A stretch of 64,000 bases of DNA from Montifringilla adamsi. Lineage: Eukaryota > Chordata > Aves > Passeriformes > Passeridae. Positions 1 through 12,900 of this stretch are shown in pieces. Within the stretch, counting starts at the first letter, position 1. Each line of letters begins with the position of its first letter. The notes beneath the pieces were generated by a model. The model did no database searches, had not been told where the DNA came from, and worked only from the letters and a program-made list of their open reading frames with translations. The translations under genes were made by a program, and so were the position numbers. The stretch lies in assembly GCA_017590115.1 (NCBI GenBank), contig JAGGNK010008559.1, forward strand, positions 4,829,888 to 4,893,887. The letters are read 5' to 3'.

Positions 1-645
1 TTGGAAAGAGCAACATTTATTTATACACATGCCGACAAGTACTTGTAAACTTCCCCTGCAGAGTTATTTTTGTCTGCTAGCACAAATTTGTCAGCTGCAG
101 AGAGGTATTTTGGTGAGCTGAGAGGAGGATGCTTTTCAGGGATGGAGCAACACTGGCATGGACCAGAGGGCTTCCCACTCTGAGGGATTCTAGGGACAAG
201 TGACTGCCCAGCATCAGCAGGACTCCTCCCTCAGGTCTGGATTTGAGGCTCTGCTCAGCAAATGCCAGCAGTGCAGCCCTGAGAGAAGCACAGGAATTCA
301 AAGACTGGTGTTTTACTTCTTGCTGTGCTTTTTGTTTTCATCAAGGGATGCAGCGATTAAAGGGTCAGCAGAGCTACCCTGAAGTTTGGAGTTTTTGTGC
401 TTCCCCAGAAAATCTGCTCATGCCATTACAAGGGCCTATAAACACTTCATGAGTTTTCTTAGGGCTGTCTTCCACTTTTCTTCTATGCCATGTGCTCTTA
501 CTGTGCTCTTTAATTTTGTAACATTATTTAAAATACCATCGGTTTGAATATTAGGTCTCCATTTATAATATTCATTTCATATTCCAGGTTTTTTCTCTTA
601 AAAGGTGATGGTGTCTCACTATGTGGGATTTTCTATGTCTCCAAG
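1..645. other. Unique non-coding sequence at window edge
   Basis: No gene is recognised. The first 300 bases are somewhat GC-richer than what follows. A minus-strand polyadenylation hexamer (TTTATT on the + strand, 16-21) lies at the very edge, so a minus-strand transcript could in principle end here. No splice site or coding similarity supports that, and the short frames on both strands look like chance. Confidence 0.3.
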
Positions 646-674
646 CCAAAAAAAAAAAAAACAGAAAAAAACCC

Positions 675-706
<32 letters not shown>

Positions 707-821
707 AAAAAAAACAAACAAAAAAAAAAACAAAAAAAAAAAAAAAAACAAAAAAACAAAAAAAACCAAAAAAACAACAACAAAAAAAAACCCAAAAAAA
801 AAAAAAACCAACAAAAAAACC
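646..821. repeat. A/C low-complexity tract
   Basis: About 175 bases are almost entirely A, interrupted by one to four C at irregular spacing, with a single G near 663. It has no coding meaning: the lysine- or phenylalanine-rich frames through it are artefacts of composition. It resembles an expanded, decayed poly-A tail. Similar A/C or T/G tracts recur at 27,377, 35,013, 41,866, 4,998, 34,734 and 56,055. Confidence 0.9.
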
Positions 822-1840
822 GTCTAAATAAACCAGCCAAAAAAAGCTGGGATATTCTTTGTTGCACCTAATGGTGCTATTGGTTTGCTGATTTTTTTTC
901 CTCCAATAAATAAGTAGCCAGCACTGCTATCATGATTTGCAACATGGATTCAGATATTAGCAAGCCTGTTAATCTCTAAATTCCATGTTATCATTTTTCC
1001 TGGTAATTTACATAGAAGGAGCTTAATATTAATGCTCCTACTTTCACTATGTCACATAGAAATTATGAGGAAGATTTTAACTTGGAATGTACAATAATAT
1101 ACACTTAAACTTATTACTTCTTGTAAATAAATGTTGGTGAAAGCTCCTCTTTTGAGATGGTATTTTCATAATTTCCTCTTGTGTGTCAATAATTTAATGG
1201 TTAAATATGCTAAAAAACATAGAAACTGCTTTTGAAAAAGCTGTGTTCCTATTTGCAAAATGAAGACCTTTTGCCTCCCAGGTTAAAAGTGTGAGGAGGT
1301 CACTCTATTCTTCTTTCAAGCTCAGGAGTCATCATAGCTTTATGTGCAATTCATGAGCGAGCTCTAAGGAACCAATAAAAACCCATTTTGTGCAGACAAG
1401 TGGCAAGAGATGGATGAAGATGAAGAATGAGCAGAAGCATAATTTGCCAGCACACCTGATGGCACAATGACACTGATGTTTCTTGGCTCATACATCACCC
1501 CAGGTGGAGCTGTATGTCACTTCACTTCCATCCAGCACAAGGGAGAGTCTGTGAGGGATATTATGACTTTTTAAGTCACTCCCTCTCTGCCAAGTTGCTT
1601 TGGGGGAAGTGCAATTACGTGCTTTTCTGCCTGTGGGCTTGATTTCAAGCTGACACTCCTGCTTCCAGCTAGAGAGGTGATCAGTTAAGGATCACCATAA
1701 TCAGATAAGTTAGTCCTGTATCTGTCTGTCCTGTGCTGCTTCACCTCTGCTGGAGTGCAGCCTGTGAGCTCCTGTGGCTAACACCGCCCCTGCTCAAATT
1801 TCTGTGATGCAGACAGGGGAGCTTTAGTTTGCATATTAGG
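822..1840. other. Unique AT-rich sequence, no gene seen
   Basis: I see no repeat family, RNA gene or coding frame. The stretch 1,600-1,800 is slightly GC-richer but carries no recognisable motif. Confidence 0.4.
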
Positions 1841-2034
1841 GAAAATTTCATCAGTGAAAGAGCGGTCAAACATGGAAACAGGCTGACATTTCAAGGGGTG
1901 AAATCACCATCCCTGGAAGTGTTGAAATAATGTGAGGATGTGGTGCTTAAGGATGTGGCTCAGTGGTGCTATTGTTAGGTTGATGGTTGGCCTTGATGAC
2001 CTTAGAGGTCTTTTCCAGCCCTAATGACACTATG
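1841..2034 (+). mobile_element. CR1 LINE 3'-end fragment
   Basis: The text follows the avian CR1 3' end in order: a 'tttcatcagtgaaagagcggtc' region (cut here as 1,846-1,868), 'caccatccctggaagtgtt', a decayed middle, then 'ggccttgatgacctt' and 'ggtcttttccagcc' before a degenerate terminal repeat. It covers only the last part of ORF2 plus the 3' UTR and is 5'-truncated, which is normal for CR1. Divergence is visible, so it is an old insertion. It cannot encode an active protein. Confidence 0.85.
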
Positions 2035-4132
2035 AAACACCTAGTGCCTACTACAAGGTGTAAATCGTGATTTTTCCCTCTGTATCACAAGGGTGTATAT
2101 AGATCAAATCTGTTTTTCCAACTGCAGCAGACAAAAACCTTGTCTAGATACTTTATGCAAAGCTGTTGACAACTAAGAGTGGCAGGCTGAATTTCAGATA
2201 TTCTTAGAAGATTTTAAATGTTTCTTATAGGTCTGACCTTGTGTTCCTTTCTCCCATAAACATTTTTTTTTTCCTCCTAATGGACCCATGTGGAGTTCTG
2301 TCCAGGGACAACACATGATGAAGAGCTGCAGGCTGCAATTTTTGTGATGTTACCTGTTGCCCATATCAACACATGTAAGAAAGAACAAAATCCTGATTTA
2401 TACTGAGCACTGAATTTTCACAGTAAGTCAACAAATCTAAGTAGAGTCAGATCTCAATTACTTGCACTCTTGTTGATGTTGTCCACAACATGCTTTTTTT
2501 CTCCTTGCAAAAATCCAAGAAGGCATTCAGTTTTCAACACCTTTAGGCTTTGTTATGACATAATGGCTTGGTTTTATAACAACAAGATGAAATATTGACT
2601 GTCATGGAATTGACTGTCAAACTGAACTTTGTGTGGTTTGGTTTTTTTACAAATTAAAGCTTTTCATTTTCAGCTCTGCATACAATACCTGTGTTCTGAG
2701 AAATGCATAGTTTGGAAAGTCTGTGTACTGTGACAAGAAAAAGACTGTTCCTATTCATTCTGATTAAATTTAGGACTACAAAGCTACAAGTGCAAGCTGC
2801 ATGGGACAGGTGGCTCATCTGTAATACCAACTATTTCTTTTACATTTAATGTCCAGACAACAAGAAAAAAAAATCCAAAAAACATGGAATGAAGTGTAGT
2901 TTTAAAATAATCTAAACATATTGCAACAAACAAGAGCATTGATTATGTGATTAATTTTGCTGCAAATCTCTAACATTAATAAATAGACTCTATTAAATGT
3001 CTGAAGAATGCCGTCACATGGCTAGCTCTTGGTATAAATAGTGGACAGTTCTCTAGCATTATACCATGATTTTCCAAAGCAGGTTTCTTGGGCAAATTAA
3101 ATAAATTAAAAAAAAAATACAACAACTTCTAGCAATCTTCTCAAAAACCCACACTTACAAAAGGCATTTTTAGAGAAGAGGACACTGAAAAGAAGTGGTT
3201 TATTGAACATCATATGCTCGAGCCATCTCAGTTTTTTTCACAGTAGGAAATTTGATCTAGACCATATGGTAAATTCACATGCAAAAGCACGACAGACTTA
3301 AAATGGCATTTCCTAATTAGCACCTTATTAGTGTTCAGGTTCTGGCAGTGTTAGCAACAGCATGAAATATATGATCTAGATTTTTGCATTTAGGATGGAA
3401 TTACACCAGTTTAAACAAATTTTGTGAAATTTGGATTGATTTTAATGACAGCAGAGGATAGCATAGATCTTCTACTATGCAAAATTACATTAGGCTTTTG
3501 AAATCCTTGAACTTTTGGGCAACTCTACACTAAACACAATTCTGTGTTAATATACTACAAATGTTCTACAGGCTGCCTTTGCTTTTACCACACGCAATTT
3601 TCAGAAAAAATATCTAGACTTGCCAGAAGTTTGCCAAAGATAATTGCAGTGCTGTTGTTAAGAGTTCTCTGTAAGCAATCTGTATTTAGTTTACACAAAG
3701 TAACAGTCAGTGAGTAAAACAGGAAAATGATTTCTAGTTAGATTTGTGAAAGATTTTTTTTTAATATTGATTTTATCCAAGCAAATATTAAATTACTTGT
3801 GATTTGGGCCTGTCATAGGGACATGTACAGGATAAGAACAATGGGATGAGTAGGGATGGAGAAAAAGTTATTACTTACAGAAAGTGCCCTGAAAGGTACC
3901 AGAAAGCTGGTATTGCTTATAACCAAAAATGCTTGGTTTGCCCGAGTGGTTTACCTGCTAGGCATGTCTGGACTGCTCATCTAAGCCATCTCACAAGGTA
4001 TATTCTACCTTTCCATCTGACATTTAAATAAAATGTTAGAGAATCACTGTTGACAAAATTGTTGTAAACAATGGCAGTGAGAGATCAGTCTGCCCAGCAG
4101 TAGGTAACAAGAATGTAAGGTTTTTGGGTTTG
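2035..4132. other. Unique AT-rich sequence, no gene seen
   Basis: Contains only short homopolymer runs and small chance frames. The longest frame (61 codons, 3,846-4,031 on +) has no recognisable similarity. Confidence 0.4.
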
Positions 4133-4154
4133 TTTTTTTTTTTTTTTTTTTTTA
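4133..4154. repeat. Poly-T run (22 bases)
   Basis: Uninterrupted T run followed by AATGCAGC. No adjacent retroelement body is recognised on the minus strand, so it may be a simple mononucleotide microsatellite. Confidence 0.85.
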
Positions 4155-4436
4155 ATGCAGCAACCACATTGGGAAACTGGTTCTACCAGGCAACATAAAA
4201 GTATATTCTTGCTAAGTGAAACCATTACATACAAGTTTCCAACACACTAACTCTTTTGGGGAGTTGCCTGTCTGTTTAAACCTAACCACCCCAACTATTC
4301 AGCACTCTTTTGCTTAGCCAGAATGTCTGCAGTTATTCAGGGTGGGGTTGGGTTCGGCTGGATTTCCACCAAACAGTGACTAGAGGGAAAGTCATGAGCT
4401 GCAAACATTGTATATGACTCTTAAGGGAGCAAAGAA

Positions 4437-4525
4437 TAAGGTAATGCACTTGGCCTGCCTGAAAACCTAAATAAAACCTAAACCAAGAGATTAAGGTAAA
4501 GCACTTGGCCTACCTGAAAACCTAA
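4437..4525. repeat. 34-bp imperfect direct duplication, 55-bp period
   Basis: The segment 4,437-4,470 recurs at 4,492-4,525 with 32 of 34 positions identical by hand alignment; differences are at positions 9 and 21 of the unit. Core text: GCACTTGGCCT followed by CCTGAAAACCTAA. The 21 bases between the copies are not repeated after the second copy. It is probably a local segmental duplication later trimmed. Confidence 0.9.
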
Positions 4526-4997
4526 TTGCTATTGGCACTTCTGCTGGTTGCTGGTTGATCTCCATGAGACACAGAAGCTGGTGGGATGGGACAGAGAAAA
4601 TAATTCGCAAGGCCACCAGAAGTGGTTCTTTGACTGATTAAGAAATAGCTGTCTCCATTGATTTGCATGTGGTAAAATACTTTGCTAGCATGAAAAAAAT
4701 ACCAAACGAAAGCAGAACTAGTTCTTTTCTTAGTAACAATGTGAGGTCTGCTGTTCTCAGGAATTAGCTCTGTAGCTCTGGGTAAACTAACTGAATTGTC
4801 AGAGACACATAACATGAGGACAGGTATGTATTCAAATTTGCACTAAAAGTCTTTCTAACTTGTTTAATGCCTGGAACAGGGTGAAAACAAAACTGAAAAA
4901 AAACCCCACCTGTGATAAATTAGGTGTCTGGCTATTTTGTTTTTTTCTTCTGTGGTCAAATTAATGTGAACAACTGCTACCTGTTTCTCATTTCATT
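4526..4997. other. Unique sequence, no gene seen
   Basis: A 97-codon minus-strand frame (4,522-4,815) partly overlaps the duplication above. Its composition is unremarkable and I recognise no family, so I treat it as chance. Confidence 0.35.
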
Positions 4998-5047
4998 GTT
5001 TGGTTTTTTTTGTTTGGGTTTGTTTTTTGTTTTTTTGGGTTTTTTTA
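4998..5047. repeat. T/G low-complexity tract
   Basis: T-rich with clusters of one to three G, the reverse-complement style of the A/C tracts elsewhere in the window. Confidence 0.8.
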
Positions 5048-5504
5048 ACTTCAGGGGAAATATTGTCTGATATTGGCAATTTTTGTTTAATTCCATTGGT
5101 GGCTATAGTAATGTAATATCACTAAAGTTCCTTAAATTAATACATTTAGGGAATATGAGCACTTCTAGCACAAGCTCTTGCCTAAAATGGCAGCTTGAGT
5201 AAGCAAAGAGAGTGTAATAGAGATGAAATGATTAAACAAATGTTTAAAAAATATCTTATTACATTTAGAGGTTTGAGTATTCACGAAAAATGAACACAGA
5301 GGCTGCATGTTTTTTCATTAGTTTCACTAAAATTTAGTGTGCCTAAGCAAATTAGTTAAAGCTGTTTAGAGAATTAGATATGACTGCAGGAGGATAATTT
5401 TAGTGTCTAATCTCACATAGTCATGCCAAGATAATTTTATTCTCCCTTTTCCCTTTTTAACTCAATGCATTTATATAAACCCATGATAACTTGCTTTCCC
5501 TCTT

Positions 5505-5592
5505 TATAAATACATATGTATATATGGAGACTGATATATATATTTATGTATACAGTGTATATATATACATGTACAAATATTTATAAAGATAT
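5505..5592. repeat. TA-rich low-complexity / degenerate TA repeat
   Basis: Dense TATA and ATATAT units interrupted by single G or C, with several short self-complementary stretches. It is a degenerate dinucleotide repeat. The flanking sequence (5,048-5,504 and 5,593-6,045) is unique and AT-rich with no gene seen. Confidence 0.75.
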
Positions 5593-6045
5593 GCACCATC
5601 ATCTGTAAGAATAAAATCCAGGAAAATATCTCAACGATACAGAGAGGGAACAAAAATAAATGTCAGATTAAACTGTGGATTTGTTTCTTTTGAGTGCTGT
5701 GCATTTGGTAACAATTCTAACTTTCCACCAGTGAGTTTTACCATATTTGGGATGTGAGCCAAAAGAAATCTGTTATGTTTTCTAACTCAGATAATCAAAA
5801 AATATACATTGATATGTCTCCGTTTGAGTAACTTATATTTTATTACTAGTGCTATGGCAAAAGTTATACTGTGTTTTGTTCTTTATTTCAAGGCCCTGTA
5901 TTGGTAAATATTGGCTTTCTATGATATGGGAGGACTGAGGATAATCCATGCCCTGTGAGTAGGAAAGAAATTAACTGTAATTTATTTTAATGGACATTCT
6001 CCATTTTCAGACCCTAGCAATTATCAGACATGTGATCTGAAAATA

Positions 6046-6085
6046 AGATATAAAGAATAGATATAAAGAATAAGATATAAAGAAT
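6046..6085. repeat. Three tandem copies of AGATATAAAGAAT
   Basis: Exact 13-base copies start at 6,046, 6,059 and 6,073; the third is offset by one extra A. Short tandem array of replication-slippage type. Confidence 0.9.
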
Positions 6086-7479
6086 AATTATTTCTTAAAA
6101 ATAATTTTAATGTAATTTTTTTTCAGGTAACGGTAGATGAAAACAAAAATATTTTCTCTTCTTTCTGGATGACTTACCTGAAGATTTTTTATTTATTTAT
6201 TTATTCTTAGTGTTCTCCCACACTTCCAAAATAAAAATCATCACTTCTGGTATTGTCATTAGAATATAATAGTACAGGAACCATAAAGACAAAAATATGT
6301 CCGAGGACCTAGATTGATCATTATGTATATAATAGGTATAAATTATGTATATATGTGCATGTGTGTATATAAAATAATGATCATGACTTTTCATGCTAAA
6401 TAGGGGGATAGTGACTTTGAATGTAAGCTGCAGGATAAGGGCATGCAAAACCTAAGCAGGCTGTACAAAGGAAGAAACTACCAACAGAAATCTTCATTGC
6501 ACAGCACAGTCTGCACATTTTGATGTTTCTTTCTGATGAACTTGTAGAAAAAAGTTGTATTGCTTTTATTACTTTTTATTACTATTACTAATATCTCTGT
6601 TAGAAACCACTGCGACCGTAAGGAGGAAATAGTATGATTAGCATTTGTAAGAAAAAGGTAATATTGCAGCTTTACTGCTATTTACTTAATACTTTTCTAT
6701 ATAGAAAAAACTTTTTCTGTGTGTTATCAAGAGCTGTTGTTCTCAGCAAGTGACTATAGAGCTTCATAGGCATCGACCCTTGAAGACTGGCTGCTTTATA
6801 GCATCTAGTCAGAGTAGCAACAAAACTGTATTTGGGGCTGCACTTGTACTATCTACAGGCACAGCAAAACAAGTTAAGGACAAACTAATGTGTGTCCAAG
6901 TACAACTTCACCCTCTGCTCTGGATTTTTCTTTCTGTTGTTGAATGAAGCCAAATACAGAGCCCTTTTTGAATGTTTTGTTTAGATTGAGAACATTTGAA
7001 TTTTAATGGTTAACTTCATCATCCCTTTGCCCAACTTGACTGACGAGGGGGTAGCTGTGGGGTAGGAGGGACAGGACTAGCTTTGCCAGTGGCAGTGGGC
7101 TTAAAACCATCCTGGGCTAGCAGCCTGAAGGTCGCAGGACAGGCCTTTCATCCTTTCTTTGATTAGAGGTTTGGCTTGCATAGACCCAGCCTTAATGATT
7201 TTAATAATATGAAGTGACAGCTTTGAGAATTTTTTTCCTAAAGTTGATGTTGTTGGGGATGGGGAATTCAGTTGCAGCGTGCAGCTGATGTCCTTAAACT
7301 GTTACTGTGATGTCCTTGAAGAGTTTGTTGAGGAGGTTAAACTTAATTAAATATAAAGAATTAGACTAGAAATATGTGAGGAATCTGCTCAATCACTTTT
7401 CTACCTGAAAAAACTATGTTTTCTTCTAAAATAACTCTTTATAGTTTGATACACACACACCTAGCAGTGGACTAGGTAA
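6086..7479. other. Unique AT-rich sequence, no gene seen
   Basis: Includes a short TTTA run near 6,187-6,206 and an AT-rich part around 6,330-6,380. The frame at 6,750-6,947 (+, 65 codons) is open but matches nothing I recognise. Confidence 0.35.
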
Positions 7480-7890
7480 AGTAAAAGAATGCTGGCTGCT
7501 CCTGGAACAAGCCATCATTATATAGGAAAGAGTAGCAGTCCTCAGCACAACATGAGGAAAATAAGGAAACAAACAGGCTGTAGTGATGGGTGATTTCAAT
7601 TTCCCAGTATGAACTGGGAAAACTGAAAAGCATGGAACAATGGAAAATAAAATTATAGAAGAAATAAAGAGTTATTGACCTGTGGTGTCAGAGTACTAAT
7701 AGGACTTGTCCTTTCCAATCTCAGCAAAAATGTGCAGTTAGTAGATTAGAAACAGCAAAGCCACTTGGTTCAAGTGACCCCATGATTAAATTCAATATAA
7801 CTGAGAACACTAAGCCAAATAGATCAAAACTACAATATGAACTCTCAAAGGTCTATATGGAAAAAAAAATTGGAGAAAAGAAACAATAAT
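7480..7890 (+). pseudogene. CR1-like LINE ORF2 endonuclease relic
   Basis: In the + strand frame starting at 7,580 the translation reads VVMGDFNFP and then hits TGA at 7,610-7,612. MGDFNFP is the conserved core of the apurinic-type endonuclease at the N-terminus of CR1 ORF2. About 180 bases downstream (7,767-7,796, same strand) the frame reads GSSDPMIKFN, the decayed counterpart of the family's SDHE/D-containing motif, in which the catalytic SDH has become SDP. Order and spacing fit the family. The surrounding text is heavily decayed, so the ends are approximate. This is an old LINE copy broken by stops and frame changes, without its 3' end here. Confidence 0.7.
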
Positions 7891-9698
7891 GGAAGGTGTT
7901 TCAAGTGATGAATTAAGTTTTTTCTAACACTGCCAAGATGCAGATTTCTTGGGGGAAGAAAGATATGAATGTGGGGAATTAATCCTTACAATGTGACCAT
8001 TGCACTTTCTGTGAACTTTATATTAGATACATGTATTATATTACTGAATCCCTGCTAAAATTATTGTGCAAGATCCATAGTTACAGCTTTACCTGAGAGA
8101 GTGGGGACAAATATCACTGTCTATTTATATCCATTTGCTAATCACAGGAGGGTTGCTTGGGTTATGGCTGTTCCTCTATTAAGTGATTTAACCTCAGTCC
8201 TTGACTACAGCAGGGGAAAGCCTTCGTAGATGTTTATATTTTATTGTTCTGGCATTGCAGAAAAAGATACCAAAATCTAGGAATCACAGTGGAGAGATCC
8301 TAAACAGGCACTGAACATGGTGATGCAGATGTGGAATGAATGTATTTGTGCTATGTCTCTTCTAAAATATCAGTGTAGACACTTGAGCCATCTTTGGTTA
8401 GATTTTAAACTTAGTACACCTCCTTGTTCTGTCTCATTAAAAAAGTGCAAACTGGAAATGGGAAGGAAAGGAGAAGTATCTCCTTTTCAAAGAATATATC
8501 ACAAATGGTCAAAATACTCAGATGTGACCTGAACAAGGAAGTATAGACAAATCTTGGAAGATGATTTATGCAGATTCTTGTAGAACCTTTCATTGTGTTT
8601 CAAGGAAAGAGATGAAAAAAAAAAAAAAAAACTACACCTCATTGCTATGAGGTTTGATGCTAAGGCTGCAGTGTTGTGCCCTTTGTTGGACAGGCTCTTT
8701 GTGGTTGTTCAAGCTTCACTCTCCTCCTCTACACACACTGATAATTCATTTAATCTTGAAATGGTATTTTCTCTGAGTGGTATGCAAAGTATTCCACTTG
8801 TACTCTCTTATGCAATTTTTACACTTCTATGATCATTTGTGTAAGTAGAATACATCATGGAGATGTGTAAATCATAAAACCCTCCCTCCCAAGAAGTCGG
8901 TATACAAAAATATCTCCAGGGATCATAGACTTTCTTATGGGTTGTCCAACATTTCAATGAGTGTGGACTATGGCTCTCTTTGTTTTTTAAAATTATATTA
9001 AAGTATTTTTTTACCAGTAAGCAGTCTCTTGTCTTGCTTTGTACTATTTTTTTTTCTTTAGTCCACATTACTTAGAATTTGGTAACTTCCATTTTCTCAG
9101 TACAGTATTAGAGTCAATGCCTATAAAATAGAAAGAGAAGGGAGGAGTTAAACAACACTTTAGGAACTGAAAGGAAGAAGTATCTCTGTACCATAGAATA
9201 TAATGAAAAATGCTGTCAATATCAAATATTATGACATTATATCAAAAGAAAATGTCCACCTAATTTCTAAACTTTTCTCATCAGACATTTCAAAATACTT
9301 TGTTTTTAATTGCTTGAAAAATAAATGGAATAGAAAAAGCACTTCACTAAAAAACTCAGTGTACATAAACCTAGTATTAGATTACTTAAACATGACGGTA
9401 CAAACTGGGATCTCCTGACTCTTGATAAAGGCCTTACAGGTAAGGTAATTGCCAAGGTGGATTGGTTCTCCTTTTCACTGACCAGAATTACTGTTCAGCA
9501 CCCACAAAGGGTTGTGGATCAAAAGTGTAGGAGGACTACTTTGTGCAAATTTATTTTTCATACTGGAGTTTTCAGAGCCTTTAGAGCTAGCTCTGCTCAT
9601 TTTGTTGTAACTATAGGTTATGACAGAGCAATGCATGTCTGAAACCTCATTTTTTATTGTCAAAATAAAGATCTGAGTTTAAAAAAAATATAAATTAA
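7891..9698. other. Unique AT-rich sequence, no gene seen
   Basis: Contains an A run at 8,615-8,631 and small chance frames only. The 86-codon minus-strand frame at 8,808-9,068 shows no family signature. Confidence 0.35.
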
Positions 9699-9938
9699 TC
9701 TGCTTCAAATATTGTCTTGGGGGTTGTGGCAAGCATTCGTAAGGACGTACCTGACAGAGCATTTGTTCCATAGCTCACAGGCATAATGAGGTTGAGAGGC
9801 TCTCCACTTGTTCAGTTTGTGGACCAGCATCCAGATCAGCTAAAGGATGACATTTTTGCAGTGTTACATCTGCAGATCACATCAAACATATGTAATGCCA
9901 TATGGTCACCAAGCGGTTATGGACTTTTTATTTATTAG
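9699..9938 (+). pseudogene. Unrecognised coding-like stretch, one internal stop
   Basis: One + strand frame is open over 80 codons apart from TAG at 9,771-9,773, and closes at TAG 9,936-9,938. After the internal stop an ATG at 9,786 starts a 50-codon frame that includes LVQFVDQHPDQLKDD (9,807-9,851) and IFAVLHLQITSN. The residue mix (charged, with a regular hydrophobic pattern) looks more protein-like than neighbouring chance frames. I do not recognise the family. There is no convincing splice donor or acceptor at the ends. It could be a fragment of a processed pseudogene, a decayed exon, or chance. Confidence 0.25.
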
Positions 9939-12900
9939 GTAAGCTACCAGAGCTAATATTAGGTATGAAGCAGTTTATATGCCATCAAAAGAGAAAAGAA
10001 CTCAAAATATTAGAAACAAGATGAAAACTCAAAGAAATGAATCTTATTGAGGTGTGCAACGGCAATAATGAAACCTGTAGAGACAGCCAGATCAGACTTC
10101 ATCCTGAAGGAATCATGCACCCAGGTACATTTGGTTAGCCCTCAAACTTGCAGCTATGCCTTTTATCAGCAATTCCTCCTGATAGGCAATGCACCAATAT
10201 CTTGTACTAGCGAATGGGTAAAGTTGGCAGCAGCTGTCCCAGCTTTAATCAGCACCTAGTTTTAAATCTGTTGTATGTGGCTGTGGTCCTGTTATTCAAG
10301 AGGTTAATTTATCTTCACTTCTTCCTCCCCAGTCTTTCCCTCTTCCCCTTTAATCTCTCTTGATTTACCCTCATACCCTCAGCTATGAATATTGATATCC
10401 TAGATATCCCTCAAGCCAGGGAAAGAGTGATGCTATTCATCTCACCAGACCCATCACCTTTGGACATAGCAGTCCTAAATTCAAGCCTAACCTCTCTGTC
10501 AGCATGCTTGAAAGCACCATGAGGCAGGTTATACTTTAGTTTATATTTTACCAGGAGTAAAAATATAATAGTTTATATTAAACCAGGAGTTCATATTTTA
10601 GTCCTTTTCAAAGGCCAGGATATATTCTGGCATTGCTAGGCTCCTTTTTTCCTAGACATTGTCCACAGTACCTGCCCTGACACTACAACATGAGACGTGA
10701 TGGTCTCAGGCACTGCTGCAAGGCTTACAGGTGTCCGTCTGAGCCTGAAAAGCGTCAGACCAAAAGAGCCTCTCAAAGTTTCCCAGTAAAGGACTTTAAA
10801 TTACTAATTTCTGCTTCTGTTTCTCTTTCAGCAAATGCCACAAAATATAATGCACACTCCTGTCCCCAGACCATATGAAAGTATCCTTCATACCCTCTGT
10901 ACTGAAATATCTAATTATCTTCTCAACTCTCTCTCTCCTTGTTTTGTTTTGTTTTTTTTTTTCCCCTTCTGGACAGAAACCATTGTGAGTTGCTGTTAAT
11001 AACAAACTTAGCCACCCGTGGGCAGGTGCTAGATGCTTCAGTTGTCTATGTATAGGTGCCTACAGGTACTAAATTTAGGTGAAATTAGGGTATTTCTCTT
11101 TCATAAACACCTGAAATCAGCTCTGTGCCAACTTTAGAATGACAAATCTGGCCATAAATTCAATATAATCCACTGTGAACATCTATCTACTCCAAAACAC
11201 TGGAGAATGCTATAACAACTTTGAGACTTAATTTGGAAAAAAAAAAAAAAAAAAGGCAACACAAACAATCTCCAGAATCCTAGATTCCTAAAGGTTTTTT
11301 TTCTGAGATAGGATGGAAAATTTTTTGTCTGGCTTTTTGAATCTCAGAATTATTCAGGAAAGATTTTCTTCTGTCTATGATAGTCCAGGGGAATTAACAC
11401 CATTAAAAGAATTCTCCATATACATGGCTAGACACTGGTTGCAATTATTAAAAAAATATTTGTAATTGTTAATTTATGCCTAAGTACAGATAGTTTCTCA
11501 TTAAATCAGTTCTTTACCATTTATCCAGGCTACTTGTTTCAAATTTCTGTGATTTTTGCATAATAATTAAAATGTAGTGTATTCTTTGGTTTTGAAAATC
11601 TTGAGTTATCACAGTAAGAAGCAAATGTTCAGCCAATGGAACTTATATGTATTTGAATTAGGAGTAAGCTGAGACTTAAAACACACTTATTAAAAAACAA
11701 ATAACATATAAATAGCAACATTATTCAATATAGTTGGACATAGTCCATCTTGTATTGATTGATGTTTTCCTTGAGCAAGAATTGTTTTGAAAAACCTGAG
11801 ATTGGTGTGTTTTGTTTGCTTCATTTCAAAGAACATTATTTTGGTTAGACCTAGCCAAAAATCACAATTTCTATCTAGTGGGAATTTTTTTTTAATTCAG
11901 CACTTAGTTTTTTCTCATATCTGGTCAAACTTGAAAGACTGAAATTTTACACAATTTGTTATCGAGAGCCTGGGGAAAAAAAAAAAAAAAAAAAAAAAGT
12001 GGAAACAGTAAAACATATTTTTCTATGTGATTTCAATTTTAAAATGCATTTTCTATGCTACTGATTTGTCCCAATGAGTTGCAGATCAAAAATCTCATGG
12101 ACTCATCCTCCTTGCATGGCTCCCTGAACTGACAGCATCTCCCTAGGTGCAGCCTGCATGAACTGGAGTGGAGAATTCTCTAAGGGAAACTTTGATTGAC
12201 AAAGCCATGGGGGACAAAATGCAATAAAAGAATAAAGGAGTTTTCTTCAGGACATGGGTGGGAGAACACCTTGGAGTGACTTGCTGTTTAAATGTAATAA
12301 CAGGGAAGGAAGCAAACATCATTCCAACATAAAGAAGTAGAATTTGCTGGAAAAAACCCAAACCAGCTCGTTACTGCAAGTGAAGCAATTTAAAAAATAA
12401 TAATGGCAGAGTAGAGGAGAATGATGGCATTGCAGTGGTTTGTCTTTTGTTCCTGTTAGTAATTTTTCTGGTGACTGTGATATGCTGACACATGGATTTG
12501 GGATGTTTATACTGGATGACTATCGATGTTTTGATTGAGTAGTTATAAGGCTGGATTTTTCTGACCTCTGCAAGTACAACAGGATATTTATCAGATCCCT
12601 GTAACCCCCAATGGTGTTATTAATGTAGGTATGCTATACACACAAGTGAATTATAGTCCAATAAATAGAATAAAATTCAGCGTAAAACAAATGCTTTATA
12701 GCTTTGAATGCATATATGAAATAATACATGGATGTGTTTATGAAATGGAAGTCTTTAAAATGCATTCTTCACTTCTTTCCCTGATACACTGGTTTCATTA
12801 TCAATTACCACCATATCCTCCCATGCCAGGGAGACTGTGCAGATTAAAATCCTAACTTTTGCTTTGTGTCAGGGAGGGAGGCAATAGCTGTTACAAGTGA

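Noticed and set aside
544..871. Lysine-rich and phenylalanine-rich frames
   Set aside because: Pure by-products of the A/C tract at 646-821.
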